NCBI RefSeq assembly: GCF_035582795.1
Contig: NC_134372.1
Span: 41,392,316 to 41,456,315, forward strand
Source: Mycteria americana
Taxonomy: Eukaryota > Chordata > Aves > Ciconiiformes > Ciconiidae
Direction of reading: 5' to 3'
Length of the DNA stretch: 64,000 bases
The notes under the pieces were generated by a model. It saw only the letters and a list, made by a program, of their open reading frames with translations, ran no database searches and had not been told where the DNA came from. Below are positions 12,701-24,760 of this stretch, piece after piece. The translations under genes were made by a program, and so were the position numbers. Each line of letters starts with the position of its first letter. Position 1 is the first letter of the stretch.

Positions 12701-15700
12701 GGGGTAGGGAGGCAAGACGCCAAATTCTTACTAGCTCTTACCATTGCCACAGTTCTCTAAAACTGATCCTGTCGGGAATACTCAAGCCATAATAAAGAGA
12801 TAAGATTATTTATACATAAAATTGGATGTCTGACTTTTTTCCCCTTGAACAGTTGGAGTAATAACTCTATCTGATAACTAAATTATACCATGTAACATAG
12901 TCATTTAAGTGGCCGTGCTTTGCTCCTATTTCTAGAATTTAGCCTTTTTAAAGTCTGCTTACATGAAAACATATAACAAGGTATTTCACCATTTTTACAT
13001 GAGGTCTGCTTGTAGACAATGTTCTGTTCATAATCTCTAATTTTCATTTTGCATATGATCCTTGAAGTAGTCATCTCTACATCTTTAATTGCATTAATCC
13101 AAGTTGCAAATAGCTTGCATGTTTCTGGCGGTACAGAGGTTGGCTCAACTAAGTACAAAACTCTTAAAATTAAGTAGATTGCTGAGGGTTTTGCGCATTT
13201 GCTATGTTCAGCAATTGAAAGCAGTTTCTGCTGAAAGTCTGTCTACTTAAAATTCAAGCACTCTGCAACTAAGGAACTCCAAAAGGAGGTAATGAACCAT
13301 AAATTATTGCCGTTAGATATTTAATACTCAATCAGTATGTGCTCTCTCATGCATATCCCACTGGCATTGCATTTATTCTGATAGTGTGGTACTGGTTCAA
13401 TTACTTTGCTCATTTACAATAAAAGATTAATGAAAAGAGGTATATTTTAGTTCACAGAGATTAATTGCATCCCTTACTTTCCCTACTCTAGAAATATTCA
13501 ACCCATAATCCTGATAGCTTTTTCGTCAACAAGTACATGGAAAATTAATAGACTTTCTTCTGCTGGAATCCTCAGTAGGCTTGCAGATACAAACGTCCAG
13601 GGAAAAGCTGACTGAAAGTTGGCTTTCTGGTATGGAGGAATTAATTTACCTTCTCTCCCTCATTCTTTCTCTTTCCTTCTCTCTTTAATCCATTCTGATG
13701 ACGCTTTGAATTAGCCAGAATAAAAACGCTTGTGCAGTAAGAGTTAGAAACCAGCACAGTCTTTGTCGTACGTAGTCCAACTAATACATGTTGTGTATTT
13801 CCCTGCTGAGGCGCGGTCCAAGGCAGCTAGTCATTGTGAGGGTGGATAGATACTTCAAGCACTTTCTAGGGTGTTACTGCCTTATAAAATTTAACAGCCT
13901 TTATATTTGCAGAATACTTGCTAAGGTTACTAATAAAACTTATTTTTAATCTTGCTATGAACGTAGTTGATACTTGTTTAAAATTGCAAAGGTTCTCACA
14001 TAGTTTAAGGCTGAATAACCTCTTGGGCATTTTAGTTGGGAGTTTACTCCACTGTGCGAAGATGACGGGGGAAAAAATCAAGAAAAAAGGCATTCATGTG
14101 TGTGCTATTGACATGTAGGGAGAGAAAATGTTCTACTTTATAGGAGTCCTCTCTACATTAACAAGAAAACAAATCTAAGAAAAAGGCAATAATTACAATA
14201 TCATGACAAAACTCACCAGTGGCAGTGGATTATAAAAATACAAAATTGAGGCATACATGCAAGCTGCAGAGCCTTGAGGCAGATCTTCAGCACTTCATAT
14301 TTGTAGCTGGACTTTGACTTAGCCTCTAAAGCAGTAGTCAATTTGTGATCTTACTGGAACACAAGTATAGCAGGGCAGATTTCAAAAGGGGTTGCTTTGA
14401 GTTCAGCTTAGATAAGCATCCAGAAGTTCAGAACTCAGCACAAATTTCTAGACCTGTTGAGCTTACAAAACCAGAAGGGAAATCTGATGAGAATAATCTT
14501 TCTTGCAATGTTTTGGCAGCCCTGCTTCTGTTCACTACTGGAAACTATTAGTGGAAAAAAGATACAACATTTCAATATTTTGGACCTTAAACATTTGTTT
14601 TAGGCATAAAAATGGATGTATGCTTTACTTATAAGTGTCTAGTACAGGCACTTATTTTACCTGACTTGTTTGCCTCTGCATGGTCACATAGTAAAGGCTC
14701 TCAGAACTAGCATTTGACAATGCTTCCTGGATACCCTGCTCCAAATCTACTGTAAAATATGTAACAGCTAGCTTAAAGTCTATATCCAGCTCAACCTCAA
14801 AATGCAGTTTATGTATTATGATCCTTTTTAATCTGTACTATTTTCCATCTTATTAAGGCTCATCATTAATTCAGGGTGAGCCTTGCTGACTTAGAGTAGA
14901 ATGAAAGCTGAACTGGTTTATGACTGGATAGTACAATTTATGGGGCAGTTTAGACTAAGGTAAACGAAGAAGCATGACTTCAGGGAGTCGTAAGTCCTCT
15001 GTGGTCATTACACAGCCCGATTTGTCTGCTGTGGGCTGAACAAAGACGTGGATAAAATATTCAGGCTTGGATTGTTGGTATCTTAATAATGAGGACTTTA
15101 CAGGCCTGTTTAACCCATCTGGAGTAGGGCCTGTGCCTCTTTCTTCAAGACTTTGTCTCGCTACCGTTGGACAGTATAAGGGATTCTGAGTTCTTAGCTT
15201 GAAAAAGAGGGCATAAATCAAATAGGTATGTACAAGTTCTGAAGAACTGAGGTTAGACAATACTGCTTAATGCACTATGCTCTGATTTTATGATGATACT
15301 GTTCATTTTCCTCATCTTCCTAGGCATGGGGGATCTTTCTGGAAATGGTTTCACTGGGGAAAAAAAAAAATGTTCTTTGGCTGCTCTTCAGGATAAACTG
15401 GGTTTCCTTTATTGCTCATTTTAATGAGAGCTGAATAGTTTGCTGGTAGCTACATCTGATTTAGAAAACTGCACCAAAACACTACTGCTACATATTATTC
15501 TTTTCTGTGTGAAAATTGTATTTTAAATCTGAATAATTTAGCTTATTTCACTTATGTCTATGCCTACTATTTCTTTGAATGCTGCATGATTCTATATTTA
15601 ATTTCTGATCTTTCTACTAGAGGATTTTTTAATTTAATAATACAATAATATACTTTAGAGCTGCCTGTAATTACTTGGAAGATATGACTTCTTTTTGTGT

Positions 15701-15990
15701 AAGTTATATGCCTGTAACTAAAAGAAGATCTGGCGTATATATCTCCAGTTAATAATACTCATGATAATAGAAAATTTGTGTAGATCTTAATAGGAAACAA
15801 CTTTTTTATTTGCTTTTATTGAATCCTGTGTAAATTGACACAAAACTATTTCCCGTCCATTGCACAGGATGTCCTAAGGAGAAAATTTGACAAAAAGACA
15901 GTTTTCAATTCTGCATAGTAGACGCTGATTTGAGCAGCTTTGCAGAATGCCGCGCAGAACTACTCCCTGCCGTTGGGTTTCTCTGCAGAA
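9777..15990. other. Gene-free AT-rich stretch
   Basis: No coding exon, RNA gene or CpG island is supported. Short frames occur at 10,202-10,583, 12,901-13,158, 13,866-14,118 and 14,955-15,260, the last being 101 codons on the minus strand. They are not recognisable and overlap on both strands or lack context. A pyrimidine-rich tract lies at 13,650-13,690. A 10-A run follows GGGG at about 15,358-15,370. The sequence is consistent with intergenic or intronic DNA. Confidence 0.65.
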
Positions 15991-16260
15991 ACAGGATGCA
16001 GCATCCTAAAGCAGAAGCTGTGTTTTCGCCCAAGTCAAAACCTGTAACGCTGAAGAATCCCTTGTTGCTTAACCCTTAGAGGCACCGAAGCTGCATAGGT
16101 AGCTCAAATTCTGACCTTAAACCTTTTGCGCAGAGGGGGAATTTTAGATGTTTATTTTCAGTGTTTCGCCCTCGGCAGCCTGAGAGATCAGCTGGTAGCC
16201 TGAGAGTAAGACTGAAGCAGCTGGGTTTAAATCCCCCGTGGCAGAGAACAGACCTGAGGT
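15940..16260. other. Slightly CpG-richer segment with a short direct repeat
   Basis: CpG is more frequent here than in the flanks (for example GCCGCGCAG near 15,948). The 9-mer GCCTGAGAG occurs twice about 29 bp apart near 16,179 and 16,208. This is too weak for a CpG island call and no gene could be assigned. Confidence 0.3.
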
Positions 16261-17866
16261 AAGGATCTAGCTACCGAGACCAGTGTGACAGAGAAGAAAA
16301 GAAGATGAGGGTAGCTTCTTTTTTCTATGGCACCGCTCATTTTCTTGACACATGGTTTGGAAATATTTTCCTGCCTTTGAGCCTGTAGGACAGTCTGAGG
16401 AGAATATGCTGATGAAAGTCCTTTTTGTGGGCTTCTACAGTATCGACTGGTGATGAGATTAGCTACACCGCTGTCTTTCAGTGAAACTACAGTTCATTCG
16501 GCTGTCATTGCTCTTTTCTTACTTCTTTCGGAAAGTGGTATGACTGCAGTGCTTACAGCACATATTGATCTTGAAGATAACTAACGCTTGCATTTTTTGT
16601 TCTTCTGCTGGGTTTTCCTCAGTCTGATTGCCCAGCTTGTTGTTAATATTCTACATGAATATTTGTAACTCTATGCCCGTGTTTCACACCACAGAAGGAT
16701 CTGGTAGTCTACAATTCGAAAATGCAATTATTCTTTGAGCAATGCTCTCGCAGAGACATCCTTAAAATAAAGTACACCAATTCAGTAATGATCTTGCATA
16801 CTCATACAGAATTCCATCTTATTGCACCCCAAATTCTGAACCAATTAATTCAGTGTGGTATTAGAAGATGAGAATAAATAAAGGAAAGTTGAGGGGGGAA
16901 AGCTGTATTTTTTTTTTTAACTGGATTTGGCAGTCTTATTTCACTTCCTCTGCACTCTGTTTTCTGCCTTCTATCAGAGACGACATCTTAAATTCTAATA
17001 TTTTAAATCTCTTTGAGACTCTTCAAAAAACTTTATTGTAAAATTATATTCTTTCTTCATCTTTAATCTTAACTAACTCTTAATCTAAAATTTTAGACAG
17101 CTAATTTTCCACAGCACTCATTGAATACATCAGAGCATCTGTTTCTTTAGCATTTGATTTTCTTTCTGTTGCAGTCAGGGCAGGACCAACCAAGGAACAA
17201 CATTGATCTCTTTTCTTCCACTTGGGTGAATAAGATATCTGGTGATGTTTGCTTCCAGGACTTAATTCAAAAGTTCTAGGAAATCAAAAGTCTTTCCATT
17301 TACTTCAGAAAGCTTTGAATATGACTTATAGTGGATAATTACACATTTATTTTTTTTGTGTATGTATATAAATATTAAAAACATTAAAATGTCTGTATAG
17401 GATCAGCTTGTTTAATTAAAAATTGGCTTATAGAGATATTGATTCTTTAGCTCAGCAAAAGCACAAGCAAAAACAAGGCAAAGAGCCAAATGATGACCAA
17501 TCTGGGGGGAAAAAAATCTAGCAGAACACTTTACATCAAGCAAGTAAAAAAGTAATATGGCATAAGAAGCATCGTCTGATCTGTTGAATTCTTTTAATGA
17601 TCTAGAATGCTGACTCAGACTATACAAGCTTCTTAACTTTTTTTTTTTGTGTGGAGGGGAGGGAAATCACCCTAGTACTAGAAAATGTAATCAAATATCC
17701 AATGCAATTCTGCTCATCCTTTAAGAAAGTAAGATGAGGTAAATTTTAGTCATTATACTTTATAACTAAACTTTATTGAAGCTTAGTGTTTTAAATAACC
17801 TTATTTATTAATGCAATGTTTTAAATCAGAGCAACTCTATGAATGACTGCTTGTTAGGCATAAAAA

Positions 17867-17902
17867 GTGAATTAATCAGTGAATAAATCAGTGAATTAAT
17901 AG
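17867..17902. repeat. Three tandem copies of a 12-bp unit
   Basis: Three consecutive 12-mers, GTGAATTAATCA, GTGAATAAATCA and GTGAATTAATAG, follow one another without spacing. The first and second differ at one position, and the third differs from the first at the last two. Each carries an ATTAAT or ATAAAT core. Confidence 0.9.
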
Positions 17903-17972
17903 TTGTATGTAACGATGTTTCTTAGTGTATTCTCAGAACTGTTGTCCTTTAACAATGTCTTTTTTTGGTTGG

Positions 17973-17990
17973 TTTTTTTTTTTTTTTTTT
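17973..17990 (+). repeat. Poly-T run (18)
   Basis: The uninterrupted T run is preceded by the T/G-rich string TTTTTTTGGTTGG. It belongs to the T/G counterpart of the A/C tracts seen elsewhere. Confidence 0.95.
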
Positions 17991-18798
17991 CTGGAGCCAA
18001 ATGGGGAAGGTAGGGAAAGAGAAGTTGCTTGGATATATCTACATCAAATATACTTTGATATTGTCCTAAGTCAATCAGTTCCTCGTTCTTCTTCCTCCCT
18101 ACCCTGATACTGCTTAACTCCATTACAATAAAAGTACTATATAAGTTTATAGAGGGTTTATATGATGGAGGGAACTGGATGGTCAGGAAATTCTGTCTGC
18201 CTCTACATACTGTGGCTCAAGATGGAAGAGCAGTCACAGTTTGAGTTTTAAAATTTGAAGTTACTTACACATTATAAATCACATAGGGGTGGGGAGAAGG
18301 TCTAGAAGCTTAAAAGATGATGCAAGTGAACCTTGGGTATCTTGCTCCAAAATCATACTGCAGTGCTTCCATGATCAGCCTCTCCATGGTTGAGATCCTA
18401 GAGTTCTCAAAATTGCTCTTAATTGGATTTTATACAATTTTTAATTTATTTTACTGTTGGATTTTATCCTCCAAAAGTAATAGTTCAGGATGGTAAAATT
18501 GATTACTATTGGGAAAATTTGTAGATGCTTCATTAAATTGATTCTCTTTTGCATATTTGCAAACAATGCTTCTGAATCTCCGTATCTTCAAAGTTTTTCT
18601 TGTGTTCAATTTAATCCCTTTCTGAAGATAAGATGGAGTTTCATTACCTGAATCTTCTGTATAAAAAAAATGCTACTGGAAAAACAATATATACTGATAT
18701 CAGGATATTCCACTGTATTTTTTGCATTGGATTTTACTATTAAAACTGTGGGAAAACATAATTTTAAAAAAGCTTACACAAGACAACAAAAGAAATTT

Positions 18799-18813
18799 AA
18801 AAAAAAAAAAAAA
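18799..18813 (+). repeat. Poly-A run (about 15)
   Basis: The A run is followed by CAACCAAC. It could be a decayed poly-A tail or a simple slipped tract. Confidence 0.9.
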
Positions 18814-21800
18814 CAACCAACTTCTGTTAAACAATATTTGTATTGGTTGAGAGAATAGGCTATATTACTAAAATAAACATCACCAAATAAGTTTTTATTG
18901 GTAACTATCTGTAAAAAAAGATAATTGGGTGAGAAAGATGATTAAGGATCAATCATTTTTGCCTTTTATCACAAATGATTTTGTATTTAGGTCTCTTTGA
19001 TTATATGAACAAAGCTAAACAACTTTTATTAGCTGAACTGGGGGGGACAGAAAAAACCAAACAACAATTGAATTCATACTGTTGGGATAACTTGTTCTCT
19101 ATACCAGCAATTCTGTGGCATATATTTAATGTCATCTAAAGAGCTGTCATTAACTAGAGGGCAAAAGTAGTTAATTAGGCCTACAAGTACAGACACAGCA
19201 TTCTTAAAGAACTTATTTAGAAACTTGTCTGTTGCTGAAGGAGAGAGAGGTAGGTGGTTTCTTCTTCCTTCACGATGAAGACAATGGGACAGTATATTTT
19301 AGGGGATAACAACATTGATGGTGACATATGGCTCTCTTAAGCAAACAAAGGATCAGGAGCCTTCAGAGTACTATTGAGACTCCAAGATTGTGACTAATTT
19401 TATAGATAACTGGTATATATTTGCTAAATCTTTTAAACTTTACTTTTCTTCTTGCTATTAGAAAATATGTGAAAAACAAGTTGAAAGAAAACACTGCACA
19501 AATGCTATGTGAATAGTATTTTAACCTTTCCCCATAATGTGAATCATACTAAGAAAATGCATCTGTGCTGGAGTCTTGAGCTCTTGTACTACCCAGCTGG
19601 TGCAATTATTTAGTATGCCATGCATCTGCTTCAAAACCACAATAGTTCACGTGGGGGATGAAAAGTAAAGTACTACATTAAAAATGGAAAAGGGGGTGCG
19701 ACTGAGCCATCCGAGGTAAGAATGGCAAGTCAAAATTAGTTGCAGTCAGCTAATCCTGATCATAGCTTTCATGAGCCAGCTAGATTTAGGGCATGAACCT
19801 TCTAGATATTGTTTAAATCAAACACTCTCAAAGATGAAAAGAGCCACATTCCAGTATTAATTAATGCAACTCTGTTGTTGACCTTTGAAACATAACTTGT
19901 CTGTTAAAGGTGTGATGGACAATACTTGGATCCTTTGGGTTCTAGAAGCTAAATATTAGACTTCAAAGTGAGAGGTAGGTGTGCATGAATATATCTGTAG
20001 CTGGGAAGGAAAAGGAGATTGATGGTAGTCAGCCTTCCCTGATGAAGCATGGGATAGATCTGTCCCAAGTAGAAAAGGGAAGGTGAGGTGATGATTTCAA
20101 GGATGAATAAGTAGGCAACCTCACCCTGGGGGGGGGATTATATCAATTTGTTTCTTGCAGGAGTAGGAAACACCAAAATACATTAAGACCCTAAAAGCAG
20201 TTACTTGTAGCATGCTTTACCCTGCTATTGCTCTTAAGCTACGCCGTGTCTGAGAGTCCAAACGCTCCAGCTCAAATGCTCATTTGGGAGCATTTTTCTC
20301 ATGAATGTAACTACTGATGTGATGTAGTTCAGCTGGAGTCAATAGTTTATTGTTGGACTAAAGAAAAGGAAAAAGTGGTTGGGGGGAACCCTTTTATAAA
20401 AGTGTCTTACGTGTATCCCCTTGCAGTTAAGGCCAATGTTGCTGCTACAAAGCTGACTTGAATGGAACTTAGCTTGAAAGAAATAAGGACTAAATGAAAC
20501 AGTTTACTGTAAATCCATAGGTCCTGTGGCATTTGTTAAAATATTGTTATAACTGGTTCTGGTGGGTGAACAGGACAACAAAGCAAAATTCTTGGGGTTC
20601 TTTTTCTGTTTGGTCTTTGTCAGAACGTTATTTCATTTAGTATCAGGCTTTTAAAGACATCAGGTCTTTGCACTTACTCAACTGCACAGGAGTTCTACCC
20701 AGTTAGTCTCTCTCCCCACTAACTATCTTGTTGATCTTGTCACCGCCTAAGTGTGGAAGAGAAGACTTCAGAAAGCTTCTAATTTCTTCATCCAAAGGAG
20801 TTCTGCACCATATGTTGTATTCCTTGAGATGACTCTTACAGGGCAAAAAAGAAAAAAACAATTTGCTGAAGTAAAACCCACATTCATTTGCTTTGACTTT
20901 GAGGAGGAGTTAACTGCCAAAGATTCAAGAAAATGGTCCTACTTTGAAGGAAGAGAATAAAAGCACTCAAGAGGTGTAGTGCTTTCCTCCTTAAAAAAAA
21001 AAAAATAATAATAAATGTGGGGGGGTAGTAAATGAGAATCTTGCTAGAGGAGAGTTGGGTCATTGTTGTAGAATGGGTAACGTGCTTCTCACAAGAGGCA
21101 TCGATAGGACATAGCTGTCAGATTTGGACCTGGAGAGAAGCAAAAAAAATTATATGAAAGCTAATGACATTATTGACAAAATTATCAAGTGTATTTCAGA
21201 ATAAGACTTGGTGTGAATACAACTGAAATGACCAGTTGGTGCATTTGTAATCCCTGAACCTGTTGGTTTTATCCTCTTCCAAACTCTCTAGTGATTTGTG
21301 TTCTCTGAATTCCTTTTCTTTGCAATCTCTATCTCACTATAGGGTTCTCTATTCAGAGCAGAAAATGAAGGAGTGGAAAAAGGAAACTGAACCATTTCAC
21401 AAGAAATTTATTGCAGATAGCAATTTAGGAGACTCATTATCCCAGCATGAGGAAAATACAGTAGAATCCTAAGAAAGCCAACACAATACAAATGCAGTGA
21501 ATATACTCAGTGATTGAATAGACAATATCATAATTTTTCAGTTCAGGTTAATAAAGATCCTAATTCATTTTGCTGTAATAGAATGTATTAAGTAAATATT
21601 AAGTGCTAATTAGTATCCTGCTGTTGAAAAAGCAGGAAATATAGCACATGAGATGAGTTCAAACTGGTAGAAATTCTTAAGTTACTGGATAATTGGGAAT
21701 GGCATAACTAAGGTATGGGCAGAAGTCTCAGTTGCGAAAAGGTTAAAAATGCTTGTAAGAATTTTCCGTGCAAGTCTAATTACAAAAAGAAAATAAATAC

Positions 21801-21842
21801 AATGCTGAGTTGGTGGAGAGGGGCAGTTTTAAGTTTTCAATA

Positions 21843-21858
21843 TTTTTTTTTTTTTTTT
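21843..21858 (+). repeat. Poly-T run (16)
   Basis: The run is uninterrupted and sits in unremarkable AT-rich DNA. Confidence 0.95.
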
Positions 21859-22332
21859 AAGACTGGAGCAAACAAACTAGGAAGGCAGTTTCAGCATTGT
21901 CAGTGCTATTAACACTGTTGTCTTGATTGCAGCAGTTCTAATGGATGCTGTTTTCTGATGGATTCCTCCTTGTCTCCCCACTAAACACTTTTTTGAAATG
22001 CAAAGACACTCTTGTAAATGGAGTCAACAGAGCTGGTCAAAACCAGTAAAAAGAGCAATTTTCTTGAACATATTCTGACTGGCTATAAAAATCAATAACA
22101 CTTCAGACATTGCATTTAGATATATGCTCATCTCTGTGGTATATCTCAGCTTTTGACTCGATAGGAGATATTTGTGCTGCGGAGGTGCAAGTCATGCAGT
22201 GTAAACTCTGGTGTCTTGAAATGAATTGTGTTTGTCAACCTGCTCTGCCCACCATTGCAGGAACAGTATTTTTAATTTAGAAAGGTAAAGTGATAAGTAG
22301 TGCATCAATTTATTCTTAAAACACACATTTCA

Positions 22333-22357
22333 AATTGCTATCCATGCTATAGCAATT
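22333..22357. repeat. Perfect 9-bp inverted repeat with 7-nt loop
   Basis: AATTGCTAT is followed by 7 nt and then by its exact reverse complement ATAGCAATT. It is short enough to occur by chance in 64 kb of AT-rich DNA. No RNA gene is inferred. Confidence 0.8.
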
Positions 22358-24360
22358 ATGAGCTGATACGGAAAACGCCATTTGTCTGACCAGTAGTGCA
22401 CACACCAGAATGCTTTTCCTGCTGAGTTAACAGAATTAAATTTTGTCTGCTGACTCATGGTGAACTAACAGAGCAAGTAATAAAAATACTCCTTGCTGTT
22501 ACTGAAGTTCAAAAGATGTCTGGCGCATACAACCTGCGTAACAATTGTTCAAATGAATTGAGCCTGGTAAGGGATACATTTTTAATGAAACTATAAAGGG
22601 AAGACACCTGGGAACTGTGCAGCACCCACATGTCATGAAAGCCATCATAGGTGACCTTTCCAAGAGATCAAGGATCATCGTGGTTTGGGCTCGCTCTTTT
22701 GTAATTCAGTGCAGTATATCTAGTGCAAGTGTAATGGTGACTGTGTTAGTAAAAGGAAATATTGACAAAAGTAGTATCTCACTTGTCCAGTTTGGGTAGA
22801 ATCCGAGTTCTCATAACAGATTCACTAGTACCAGACTAAATAGGATAGATATGCAGTATGTGGCACAGTGTGCTGAATGTTACTGCAGTAATAAAATATA
22901 AAATAGTTCCCACAAATAGCTTGTGCTGTTTTTGAAAGCTACATACAAAGGATATTGTTTCTTGTATCAACGTGGAATTACAGTAGTTATTTGCAACTGT
23001 GTATATCATTTGACATATTAATACTTGTAATACTGGGCCACCCTTCCCTGGAGGGAGAGGGGACAACCAACATATGAGTAGGACATGGTAGAACTTAGGT
23101 AGAGTAGAGCTTGTAAAATTCAGGGCTGGAGGAGGAAGTTCTTGGACTCTTGCTCTCAGCAGCAGCATTTGCTTGATAGGAGATACTCAACTGTTTGGCT
23201 ATTTTCCCCTCTCTTCACCCCAACTCAGCCTTCTCAGGTGTCTTCTGTGCAACTTCAGTGTCTTTGCCTGCTTTTAAATTTACCTTCTTACCTTGGAGGT
23301 CTCTAGTCAGCAAAGAAAAATATCTTCATCTCTAGGTTCCACAGCTCCTCTACCACAACTGCGCATGCATGTGATTACTGTTCTAAACCCTTTCTTGTCA
23401 CTTATCCTGACTAATAGCACGGAAACATGGGTATTTACTGCTTCCTGAGGGGTACCACCTACAAATCTAATTTCAGGCTTCTGGTGAACAACGGGCATAA
23501 AAACTATTACTGTTCATTCAGGGATTTCACCATAGTGCTCTAAAGGCTATATCCATGTAACTGTTTTCTTAAACTCTGTTTTTGACTGACCTTTTTCAGT
23601 CTGTGAATGGCCTGGAGAGAATAGATACGTTAGCGACACAGAAAGCAAACTGTAGAAATGCAGTCTGATGTCACATATTACTGCACTGAATAATTTAAAA
23701 CTGACAAGGGAGATGAAAAGTGTATGCTCTTACTCAGTTTAATATAAAAAAGAACAGATGAGCTTAATCCTTTCTCTGTCTAGACGAAAAATACGTTCTT
23801 CTAATTAGTTACGTTAACTACTTGCCAGAGTCACTTTGTACCATCCAAAGACCTTGTAAACCTTTACTAAATTGAGCTATTGAAATACACTTTTAGATAG
23901 GCTTCCTGTAATGGATTTGTATTTGTACCACCAATGCATTCAAGAAAAGTTAGAGTCCTTCTGTGCCTCTTTATCCGTTCATTAAAATGGTGTTCATAGA
24001 AAGTGTTTTCCAGTGCTAATAGTATATTTTATGTGAATATAGTTTTAAACTCATTAAAATTACTTTTTATGTGGATGTTACTCTTTTTGGATGAGATTTT
24101 AAAGTCTTCTACTTGAGAACAGCAGGGAGGAAAAAAGTCCATATTACAGTCCACCAGACTTGGTTCTTTCTTTACAGTATGGTATGTGTTAAGCAAATGA
24201 GGAAAACTTGTACCAAATCTGGTGTTTCAGCATGCGAGGTGGGTTCTGTATGTGAGACAAATGTTGGAAAACTTACTGTTGGTGCTGTACTGTTGCAAAA
24301 TTAAGCATCTAATTTTCATTGAGTTTCTATGTAATGATGACTTCAACAGTAATTTACTAA

Positions 24361-24760
24361 CTTTAATTAAAATACTTTCCAGCTAATCTTTGGACATTAT
24401 CCCTTTAATTATAAAAGGCGTCTGTTATATTAATAGCCTTGGAGACTGCCTTATTTGCTTTAAAATGTAGGTGCATGTACAATTAAACTTTTGCCATGTT
24501 TCACTGTGTTCTGGGTAGGATCAGTGACCGTTATGCATTACAAGGCTTACAGAGCTGTGATAATGAAGCAAATTTGTGCTGAAAACCTGTACTTCAAGGG
24601 AGTATTAAAGCTCATTAATTTCATTAGCTGAATGTATCTTTTTCAACAGTTTTAAAGAAATCTTGCAACACCATGTAAGAGTACTGTGGCACTGCAGAAT
24701 GGACCAATTTGTTTAATAACTGTGACTTCATAGCAAATAAACATTTTCACATGATTAGTC
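24361..24760. promoter_or_regulatory. Possible conserved noncoding element (AT-rich, homeodomain-like motifs)
   Basis: About 400 bp is free of simple repeats and rich in paired homeodomain-type cores: CTTTAATTAAAA near 24,361, CTTTAATTATAAAA near 24,402-24,415 and CATTAATTTCATTAGC near 24,614-24,629. The open frames are short and unlike protein. The texture resembles deeply conserved enhancers near developmental genes. No comparison could be run, so this is inference. Confidence 0.3.

Larger units (their letters stand above)
16261..24360. other. Gene-free AT-rich stretch with simple repeats
   Basis: No gene is supported. Frames of 60-110 codons (for example 22,836-23,168 on the minus strand) have no recognisable domains. 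The stretch contains poly-T and poly-A runs, a 12-bp tandem triplet at 17,867, a 9-G run at about 20,128-20,136 and a small inverted repeat at 22,333-22,357. The block at about 22,330-22,560 is complex and homogeneous in a way that could reflect constraint, but there is no direct evidence for this. Confidence 0.65.

Noticed and set aside
14955..15260. 101-codon minus-strand open frame
   Set aside because: The translation resembles no family I know and lacks exon signals on that strand.
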